DNA of 64,000 bases from JBBQCW01 sp038319025. GTDB lineage: Bacteria > Actinomycetota > Thermoleophilia > Solirubrobacterales > Solirubrobacteraceae. Where the stretch lies: NCBI GenBank assembly GCA_038319025.1, contig JBBQCW010000013.1, positions 23,474 through 87,473 of the forward strand, written 5' to 3'. The notes beneath the pieces were generated by a model. The model saw only the letters and a list, made by a program, of their open reading frames with translations, was not told the origin of the DNA and searched no databases. Shown here in pieces: positions 58,037 through 64,000 of this stretch (position 1 is its first letter; every line of letters begins with the position of its first letter). Position numbers and translations under genes: made by a program.

Positions 58037-59416
58037 GTGGCCTGCCGCTTCCCCACTGCCCGCCGCGCCGGACTCGGTGCCCTCGCGGCACTAACGGCCC
58101 TTCTGGCCGCGGCCACCCCCGCGGGCGCCACCGCGACCGACCGCGCGGCCGCCCGTGATGCCTACGTGTACGGCTACCCGCTCCTGCAGGAACGAGCCAC
58201 CATCGGTCGGTTCCCGGTCAACGGCCTGGTAAACATCGGAGGGCTGGCGACCCCGTCCTCGCGCCTGGTCGTTCTGCCCAACAACGACACGACGTACTCC
58301 GTATCCCACCTGGATCTGCGCGCCGAGCCGATGGTTCTGCACGTCCCGGCGCTACCCGACCGCTACTACACGATGCAGTTCCTCGACGCCTACACCAACA
58401 CGTTCGCCTACGTGGGCCGACGGGCCACCGGGCCGGGCGCCGGGGACTTCGCGATCGCGGGGCCGGGGTGGCACGGCGACGTGCCGCGTGGTGTCCACCT
58501 GATCCGCTCGCCCACCCCGGACGTGTGGCTGCTCGGGCGCACGCTTGTCTCCGGCCCCGGTGACATCCCGGCGCTGCGCGCCGTCCTCGGGACCTACGGC
58601 CTCACCCCGCTGAGTTCGGTAGCCGCAGGGTCCGCGCCCCATCCGGGACTCCTGCTTGAAGCGCAGCCCGCGCTGGCGCCGCCGGTGCTCCCGACGGGGC
58701 TCGCCTTCCTGGATCTTCTGGGCCGCGCGCTGGTGGAGGATCCTCCACCGACCGCTGACCGGCCGCTGCTCGCGCGCCTGGCGAAGGCGGGCATCGGCGC
58801 CGGCCGCACCCCTTCTTCGGAGATCACCGACACGTCCCGGCTTACCGACCTCGCGGCCGGCGTGGCCGACGGCGCCCCCGCCGTCGCCGCCCGGGCGCGT
58901 CGTGTGGTCCAGCGGGGCGAGCGCACGGGCAACGGCTGGTCGTCTCTGGGCACGAACGTGGGCGGCCCCTACGGCACCGACTACCTCGGGCGGGCAGTGG
59001 TTACGGCCAAGGGCCTCGGCGCCAACCAAGCGGCCGAAGCGATCTACCTGCAGGCCTCCAACGACCATCACTGCGCCGCACTGACCGGAGCCCGCAACTA
59101 CCGCGTGCACTTCGCCGCCGGACAACTGCCGCCGGTCAAGGCGTTCTGGTCGCTGACGATGTACGGCCCGGACCTGTTCCTCGTCGATAACCCGCTCGGC
59201 CGGTACTCGATCGGCGATCGCACGCCCGGCCTGCTGCGCAACCGCGACGGGTCCCTCGACCTTTGGCTCGGCCACGAAGCGCCGACGGGAACCCACGCCG
59301 CGAACTGGCTGCCGGCGCCCGGCGGGAAGTTCTCGCTCAGCCTACGGCTCTACCAGCCGCGGGCGAGCGTTCTGCGCCGGCGCTGGACGGCGCCGGCCAT
59401 CAGTCGCGTTCGGTGA
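58037..59416 (+). CDS. Secreted DUF1254/DUF1214 protein
   Basis: A 459-residue protein from GTG 58037, with a signal peptide (GLGALAALTALLAAATPAGATA). The DUF1254 domain begins ARDAYVYGYPLLQERATIGRFPVNGLVNIG and includes NNDTTYSVSHLDLRAEPMVLHVP. The C-terminal DUF1214 domain has NYRVHFAAGQLPPVKAFWSLTMYGPDLFLVDNPLGRYSIGDRT. These paired domains occur in bacterial periplasmic or secreted proteins and in some algal-virus proteins; function unknown. It ends inside the convergent rsmI gene, overlapping by 17 bp. Confidence 0.88.
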   Translation: MACRFPTARRAGLGALAALTALLAAATPAGATATDRAAARDAYVYGYPLLQERATIGRFPVNGLVNIGGLATPSSRLVVLPNNDTTYSVSHLDLRAEPMVLHVPALPDRYYTMQFLDAYTNTFAYVGRRATGPGAGDFAIAGPGWHGDVPRGVHLIRSPTPDVWLLGRTLVSGPGDIPALRAVLGTYGLTPLSSVAAGSAPHPGLLLEAQPALAPPVLPTGLAFLDLLGRALVEDPPPTADRPLLARLAKAGIGAGRTPSSEITDTSRLTDLAAGVADGAPAVAARARRVVQRGERTGNGWSSLGTNVGGPYGTDYLGRAVVTAKGLGANQAAEAIYLQASNDHHCAALTGARNYRVHFAAGQLPPVKAFWSLTMYGPDLFLVDNPLGRYSIGDRTPGLLRNRDGSLDLWLGHEAPTGTHAANWLPAPGGKFSLSLRLYQPRASVLRRRWTAPAISRVR

Positions 59417-60218
59417 GCCCGCGGTAGAGCTCGTTCGCACCCACGCCCGTGAGCGAAGCCACCACCTGGGCAGCCGGGCGGGCCCGTGCCCCTGCGTCCA
59501 CCAATGCCACCAAGGCTGCCAGCGCACGGGCGGTGTCGGCTTCCTCCGCGTCGGCCCCGCCGAACACGAGCACCACTTCGCCGCGGGGTGCCGCCTCCGC
59601 ATAGCGCGCAGCCAGATCACCGGCGAGGCCGCGGACGACCTCCTCGTGAACCTTGGTCAATTCGCGACACACCGCCACCGGCCGCAACGGATCCACAGCC
59701 GCCAGCACCGCCAGCGATGCCGCCACACGCCCAGGCGACTCAAACGCCACCAGCGTCTCGGGCGAGGTCAGGAGCGCCCGCAGCTCGCCCGCCTTCCGAG
59801 GCAGGAAACCGACGAAGCGCCAAGTGTCGGCCGGGAGCGCCGAGGCGACCAGGGCCGACAGTACGGCGCTCGGCCCCGGCAGCACCTCGACGGCCAATCC
59901 CGCCGCCACGCAGGCGCGGACCAGCACGTACCCAGGGTCGCTCACCAGCGGCATTCCGGCGTCGCTGACCAGCGCCACCGTCTGCCCCGCTTGCATCCGG
60001 CCGACCAGATCGTTGGCCCGCGCCGGCTCGTTGTGCTCGTGGTAGCTGACCATCTTGGCCGACACCCCGTGGCGATCGAGCAGGATGCGGGTGCGCCGCG
60101 TGTCCTCGCAGGCGACCACGTCGGCGTCACGCAAAGCGCCGAGAACCCGCAGCGTGATGTCTTCCAGGTTCCCGATCGGTGTCGGGCAAACGATCAGGCG
60201 GCCAGGGCGCGTGCTCAT
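59400..60218 (-). CDS. rsmI: 16S rRNA (cytidine1402-2'-O)-methyltransferase
   Basis: A 272-residue SAM-dependent methyltransferase of the tetrapyrrole-methylase fold, modifying C1402 of 16S rRNA. Family blocks: LIVCPTPIGNLEDITLRVLGALRDADVVACEDTRRTRILLDRHG, ALVSDAGMPLVSDPGYVLV, VLPGPSAVLSALVASALPADTWRFVGFLPRK and FESPGRVAASLAVL. The ATG overlaps the stop of the ROK kinase (ATGA). A DUF1254 gene and a LytM gene separate it from metG, although rsmI-metG neighbours are usual in actinobacteria. Confidence 0.95.
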   Translation of the reverse strand: MSTRPGRLIVCPTPIGNLEDITLRVLGALRDADVVACEDTRRTRILLDRHGVSAKMVSYHEHNEPARANDLVGRMQAGQTVALVSDAGMPLVSDPGYVLVRACVAAGLAVEVLPGPSAVLSALVASALPADTWRFVGFLPRKAGELRALLTSPETLVAFESPGRVAASLAVLAAVDPLRPVAVCRELTKVHEEVVRGLAGDLAARYAEAAPRGEVVLVFGGADAEEADTARALAALVALVDAGARARPAAQVVASLTGVGANELYRGLTERD

Positions 60219-61177
60219 GCCACCGCTCCCACTGCGTCCAGGGCGAGCACCGCGGCTCCGAGCATCCCGGACTCGACCCCGAACCGGGCCGGCACGATGC
60301 GCACGACATCACGTGACGGGCGCAGCGCCCGCTCGGCCACGATGGCTCGCGCCGGATCGAGCAGAAGGTCACCGGCGGCGATCACACCGCCGCCGATCAC
60401 GATGACCTCCGGGTTGAGCAGATTCACCAGTCCCGTGAGGCCGACCCCGAGCTTTTCACCCATGCGGGTGACCGCGGCGAGCGCGTGCGGGTCCCCGTCG
60501 AAAGCCATCTCGGTTACGAGCGCCCCGGTGATCTCCCGACCTGACGCCCACACCACGCCGAGGGGCGATACCGGGTCGGCGAACGCGGCCCGCTCGCCGG
60601 CGAGGGCCAACGCGGTGCCGGAGACGTAGGCCTCCAGGCAGCCACGGTTGGGACAGGTGCCGTGGCACGGCGGCCCGTCGGGGTCGATCGACATGTGGCC
60701 CGGCTCACCCGCCGCACCCGTCGCTCCCCGCACGAGGTGGCCATCGACGATCAGCCCGCCCCCGATACCGGTGCCGATCGTCAGCAGCACGGCATGGTTG
60801 GTGCCCTGCGCAGCACCGAAACGATGCTCGGCGAGCATTGCGCAGTTGGCATCGTTGTCGGCGACGACCGGCATCCCGACACGGTCCGCCATGACATCGG
60901 CAAAGGCCAGGTCGGCGATCGGGAGGTGGACGGTACTCACTGCCATTCCTCGCGCCGTATCCATCAGACTCGGGATGCCGAATCCGACGCCGCGGGCGCC
61001 GCCGACGGCGTCGGCGGCTTCCAACACGGCTTCCGCCGCTGTCTGCAGGAGCGCTTCCCGGCCGAGGTCGGAGACCGCGCGATGCGTACGGTGGTGGACG
61101 TTCAACTCGTCGTCGACGGCGCCGACCAGCAGCTTGGTCCCGCCCAGATCTACCCCGATGACGCACTCCGCGACCAT
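60215..61177 (-). CDS. ROK-family sugar kinase (glucokinase-like)
   Basis: A 320-residue ROK-family protein with an ATP-binding CVIGVDLGGTKLLVGAV start, VADNDANCAMLAEHRFGAA with the catalytic Asp, and TIGTGIGGGLIVDG. The zinc-binding ROK signature follows (EPGHMSIDPDGPPCHGTCPNRGCLEAYVSG, with His and three Cys). There is no N-terminal helix-turn-helix, so it is a kinase and not a regulator. Glucokinase is likely; N-acetylmannosamine or other hexoses are possible. It overlaps rsmI by four bases and is divergent from the LCP gene. Confidence 0.88.
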   Translation of the reverse strand: MVAECVIGVDLGGTKLLVGAVDDELNVHHRTHRAVSDLGREALLQTAAEAVLEAADAVGGARGVGFGIPSLMDTARGMAVSTVHLPIADLAFADVMADRVGMPVVADNDANCAMLAEHRFGAAQGTNHAVLLTIGTGIGGGLIVDGHLVRGATGAAGEPGHMSIDPDGPPCHGTCPNRGCLEAYVSGTALALAGERAAFADPVSPLGVVWASGREITGALVTEMAFDGDPHALAAVTRMGEKLGVGLTGLVNLLNPEVIVIGGGVIAAGDLLLDPARAIVAERALRPSRDVVRIVPARFGVESGMLGAAVLALDAVGAVA

Positions 61178-61198
61178 GTTCGGCCACCATACCCACCG

Positions 61199-62287
61199 AT
61201 GACCGATGACCCCGAGCGGGGGCCGGCCCCCTCCGAGGCCCCGCCCCCTTACACGCGCTACCGCGCCCGACCGCAGTTCCGCCGCGCACCGACGGACGGC
61301 CGCAGCATGCTCGGAGACCTACGCCAGGAGAGCGGGCGATCGGCATCGGGCCATAAGCCCATCACCGCGGGCCGCGTGTTCAAGTGGATCGCACTCGCCG
61401 TCGGTGGCTGGCTGGCGCTGTCGCTCATGCTTTTCCTGATCAGCGCCCAGATTCGCGCGGGCGACGTGAACACCGGCGGGACCCTGGACTCCGCCGGGCC
61501 GATGCCGTTCAGCGCGAACACCACCCTCGTGCTCGGCTCCGATCAGCGACCCAAGGGATCCAAGGAGGCAGGCGCGAACGTCGGCCCAAGCCGCGCCGAC
61601 TCGATCATGCTCATGCGTGTGGGTGGTGGACAGTCCTCGGCTCTATCAATCCCTCGGGACACGGTCGTGAACATCCCCGGCCACGGGTTGAACAAGATCA
61701 ACGCAGCGTTCGCGATCGGTGGCGTCCCGCTGATGATCTCAACGGTCAAGGCCTACCTGGGCGTCTCCATCAACCATGTGATCCTCGTGGACTTCGCCAA
61801 CTTCCCCGGCCTCGTCGACGCGATGGGCGGGGTGGACTACACCGGTCCCTGCGTGTTCGCCAAGATCAACGGCGGCTACGCCAACGGCGGGGTGACGCTG
61901 CACATCAAACGCGGCACGACCCACCTGGACGGCAAGCAGGCCCTGGCACTCGCCCGCGTGCGCAAGAACACCTGCCACCCCAGCCAGGACGACCTGGACC
62001 GCGCCAAGCGTCAGCAACTGCTGGTCGGGGCGATGAAGTCCCAGGTCCTCTCGATCGGCGGGTTCATCCGCCTGCCGCTGATCGCCTGGAACACGCCCAC
62101 CGCGCTGAAGACCGATATGGGCGGCCCGACCCTGTTAGGGCTGTTCACCTCCCTCGGGCTCTTCGGCACCCCGGCCCAGAAGGTCCTCAAGCCCGACGGT
62201 GCCATCACGCTGCCCGACGGCGGGGCCGGCCTGACGGTGTCTCCGGCCAGTAAGCGGCGCCAGGTCAAGCAGTTTGAGAACGGCTGA
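61199..62287 (+). CDS. LytR-CpsA-Psr (LCP) family glycopolymer transferase
   Basis: A 362-residue membrane-anchored LCP protein. A Pro-rich cytoplasmic start of about 60 residues leads to one membrane helix (about 62-84, WIALAVGGWLALSLMLFLIS). The extracellular LCP domain has TTLVLGSDQRP, SRADSIMLMRV, ALSIPRDTVVNIPGHGLNKINAAFAIGG and LDGKQALALARVRKN, holding the conserved Asp and Arg residues of the pyrophosphate site. LCP enzymes attach teichoic acids, arabinogalactan or capsule to peptidoglycan. The end lacks a LytR_C domain. Confidence 0.92.
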   Translation: MTDDPERGPAPSEAPPPYTRYRARPQFRRAPTDGRSMLGDLRQESGRSASGHKPITAGRVFKWIALAVGGWLALSLMLFLISAQIRAGDVNTGGTLDSAGPMPFSANTTLVLGSDQRPKGSKEAGANVGPSRADSIMLMRVGGGQSSALSIPRDTVVNIPGHGLNKINAAFAIGGVPLMISTVKAYLGVSINHVILVDFANFPGLVDAMGGVDYTGPCVFAKINGGYANGGVTLHIKRGTTHLDGKQALALARVRKNTCHPSQDDLDRAKRQQLLVGAMKSQVLSIGGFIRLPLIAWNTPTALKTDMGGPTLLGLFTSLGLFGTPAQKVLKPDGAITLPDGGAGLTVSPASKRRQVKQFENG

Positions 62288-62333
62288 GGAGCCGCCGGCG
62301 GAACCCTCGCGCCCGGCACCGGTGCGTGCAAAA

Positions 62334-62735
62334 ATGAACGTCATGGCCACCGCCACGCACCCCGACGACATCCTCATCGACGAGATGAACGCCCCGCTGC
62401 CGCTGACGGATGCGCGTGAGGCGCTGGCCTTCTGGTTGCACCGGCGCGACACGCTTCCGCTCCGGCGCGTGCGGGCCCGGCGCGAGGCGCGGGACATGGC
62501 GCTGCGCTGGGAGGACCGTGTGCGCCACGCCGAGATCGCCGAGGGGGCGCGCAGCCTGTGGCGACAGCTCCTTGACGCCTTCGGCCTACGGCCACCGTCG
62601 CGGGCCACGCTGCCGGCACCGCGCTCGGTCGCGCTCGCCGTCGGATCGGGATTCGTGGCGCTGACCGTCCTGCTGATGACGCTGGCGATCGTTCTGGCGG
62701 CCGTCGCCTACGAGGTCCTCGCCCACCTGCTGTAG
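62334..62735 (+). CDS. Small membrane protein, unknown function
   Basis: A 133-residue protein; ATG 62334 or 62343 may be the start, as neither has a clear ribosome site. The N-terminus is acidic (HPDDILIDEMNAPLPLTD). An Arg-rich helical region follows (FWLHRRDTLPLRRVRARREARDM), then one C-terminal membrane helix (SVALAVGSGFVALTVLLMTLAIVLAAVAYEVL). It looks tail-anchored. It follows the LCP gene by about 46 bp and may be co-transcribed. No family is recognised. Confidence 0.7.
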   Translation: MNVMATATHPDDILIDEMNAPLPLTDAREALAFWLHRRDTLPLRRVRARREARDMALRWEDRVRHAEIAEGARSLWRQLLDAFGLRPPSRATLPAPRSVALAVGSGFVALTVLLMTLAIVLAAVAYEVLAHLL

Positions 62736-62760
62736 CTGCGGCGCCGGAGCGCCGGAGCGG

Positions 62761-63135
62761 CTAGTCCTTCTTCTTGGCCGGCTTCTTGGCGTCGCCCGAC
62801 GACGATGACGAACTCGAGGATGACGACGAGGAGTCTGCGCTTGAAGAGGACGATGACGCAGCTGTCTCGGTCTTCTTCTCCGCCTTCTTCTCGGCGGTCT
62901 TCGCGTCGTTCTTGTCCGCCCCGTCCTTGGCCGCCCGCTCGCTCTCGCGATTGCGGTTGCGCGTGCCGTAGTCGGTGTTATGGAAGCCCTTGCCCTTGAA
63001 GTGCACGGCGGGAGCGTGAAAGACGCGCTCCACTGGGACCCCGGTCTCGGGGTCCACCGTCAGCGCATCTTCAGACATCTTCTGGACGATCTCGAACGTG
63101 GTGCCGTTCGGTCGACGGTATTCATAGGTCGGCAT
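62761..63135 (-). CDS. FmdB-like protein without zinc cysteines, poly-Ser tail
   Basis: A 124-residue protein from ATG 63135. It follows the FmdB outline: MPTYEYRRPNGTTFEIVQKMSEDAL, then DPETGVPVERVFHAPAVHFKGKGFHNTDYGTRNRN. The two CxxC zinc knuckles of the family are replaced (RRPNG and DPETG), and the protein has no cysteine at all, so it cannot be a zinc ribbon. After about residue 62 it is a low-complexity tail: Lys/Glu-rich, then two serine runs broken by AD (ASSSSSSADSSSS...), then AKKPAKKKD. FmdB proteins are putative regulators with little direct evidence. Divergent from glyS. Confidence 0.82.
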   Translation of the reverse strand: MPTYEYRRPNGTTFEIVQKMSEDALTVDPETGVPVERVFHAPAVHFKGKGFHNTDYGTRNRNRESERAAKDGADKNDAKTAEKKAEKKTETAASSSSSSADSSSSSSSSSSSSGDAKKPAKKKD

Positions 63136-63220
63136 GGCACTCTGAGTATAGGAGTGCCAGTGGCCCGATCGCCCTGCCGCGTGGGCGCATCCCACGCTGA
63201 TCATCTCTAGCCTGCGATCG

Positions 63221-64000
63221 ATGAGCACCGGCGACGTCGTGACCATGGACAAGATCGTCGCGCTGTGCAAGCGGCGAGGCTTCATCTTCCCCTCGTCGGA
63301 GATCTACGGTGGGATCGGTTCGACGTACGACTACGGCCACTACGGCGTGCTGCTCAAGACGAACGTCAAGAACGCCTGGTGGGACGCGATGCTCAGCGAG
63401 CGCGACGACGTGGTCGCCATCGACTCCGCGATCCTGCAGCACCCCAAGGTGTGGGAGGCCAGTGGTCACCTCGACGGCTTCACCGATCCGCTGATCGACT
63501 GCCGCACATGCAAGCAGCGATTTCGCGCCGATCACATCGGCGAGTTGCAATGTGGGCAAAAGCCTTCCAAGCACCCCGGCGAGGCCGAGGCCTGCGACCT
63601 CACCGGCGCACGCGACTTCAACCTCATGTTCGAGACGCATGTCGGCCCGGTGAAGGACACCGCGTCGACCGCCTATCTGCGCCCTGAGACGGCGCAGGGG
63701 ATCTTCATCAACTTCAAAAACTTTCTGCAGTTCTCCCGCCACAAACCCCCGTTCGGCATCGCCCAGGTCGGCAAGTCCTTTCGCAACGAGATCACGCCCG
63801 GCAACTTCATCTTCAGGACACGAGAGTTCGAGCAGATGGAGATGGAGTACTTCGTCCCCCCGCCCGACGCCGAGCGCTGGTTCGAGCACTGGCTCGGGGA
63901 GCGGATGCGCTGGTACACCGAACTCGGCATACGCCCGGACCACCTGCGTCTGCGCCCGCACGACACCGACGAGCTCTCTCACTACTCGAGCGCCACCAGC
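63221..64000 (+). CDS. glyS: Glycyl-tRNA synthetase, N-terminal part (runs off right edge)
   Basis: 260 codons from ATG 63221 to the window edge of a class II, alpha2-type glycyl-tRNA synthetase. The opening MDKIVALCKRRGFIFPSSEIYGGIGSTYDYGHYGVLLK is the family N-terminus with motif 1. Zinc-type cysteines lie in LIDCRTCKQRF and ELQCG. The segment YLRPETAQGIFINFKNFLQFSRHKPPFGIAQVGKSFRNEITPGNFIFRTREFEQMEMEYF carries the Gly-adenylate-binding residues and motif 2. Motif 3 is outside the window. Confidence 0.96.
   Translation, partial: MSTGDVVTMDKIVALCKRRGFIFPSSEIYGGIGSTYDYGHYGVLLKTNVKNAWWDAMLSERDDVVAIDSAILQHPKVWEASGHLDGFTDPLIDCRTCKQRFRADHIGELQCGQKPSKHPGEAEACDLTGARDFNLMFETHVGPVKDTASTAYLRPETAQGIFINFKNFLQFSRHKPPFGIAQVGKSFRNEITPGNFIFRTREFEQMEMEYFVPPPDAERWFEHWLGERMRWYTELGIRPDHLRLRPHDTDELSHYSSATS

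Overview
The window is a GC-rich chromosomal segment of a free-living actinobacterium. The gene set (rsmI, metG, tatD, rsmA and ispE close together; FtsB-like gene beside eno; CsrA; secreted DUF11, RCC1, NHL and Vgb-repeat proteins; an initiator tRNA ending CCCCGCT-A; DUF4235; sigma factors with long membrane tails) resembles the Thermoleophilia/Solirubrobacterales branch of Actinomycetota. That placement is inference; no rRNA is present.

Layout. 1-2234: a secreted DUF11-type surface protein running off the left edge, then a DUF4333 lipoprotein. 2253-9135: a retinal-based phototrophy or photosensing island. A bacteriorhodopsin-like rhodopsin, lycopene cyclase and a Brp/Blh retinal-forming oxygenase lie rightward; type 2 IPP isomerase, phytoene desaturase and phytoene synthase lie leftward and converge on them. 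Two tiny membrane proteins are divergent from the rhodopsin. Together the genes cover IPP to retinal except GGPP synthase, which is not in the window. 9528-12971: a mosaic stretch with a truncated MazF-like remnant, a secreted Vgb-repeat protein, and an AAA/DUF4143 ATPase bracketed by a 27-bp direct copy of part of the initiator tRNA gene beside it. 13111-22169: dehydrogenase, Ppx/GppA, a giant RCC1-NHL surface protein with a frameshift in a G8 run, a ThDP enzyme and tRNA-Leu.

22322-34273: an ECF sigma factor fused to a zinc-finger anti-sigma-like and membrane tail, CsaA, a leftward group including a catalytically empty rhomboid, a YbdK-type ligase, class I aldolase, a nuclease, a YncE-phosphoesterase fusion, CsrA and small charged proteins. 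34358-48451: housekeeping genes, mostly leftward (FtsB-like, eno, mazG, foldase, mfd, pth, rplY, GH2 enzyme, prs, glmU). 48634-52486: a MarR/thioredoxin-fold divergent pair with a visible operator, tRNA-Gln, MTA phosphorylase coupled to a PucR-type regulator. 52262-57167: a tightly overlapping leftward chain metG-tatD-rsmA-ispE-PAP2-small membrane protein. 57226-64000: a LytM-fold protein lacking its metal ligands, DUF1254, rsmI plus a ROK kinase, an LCP protein, a cysteine-free FmdB and the start of glyS.

The strongest lead is the rhodopsin. It keeps the bacteriorhodopsin proton acceptor and both proton-release glutamates, but has glycine at the cytoplasmic donor position (a DTG motif), and it travels with its own chromophore pathway. 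The second lead is the ATPase island bounded by the tRNA-fMet repeat, with 22-bp-spaced direct repeats in front of the ATPase gene.
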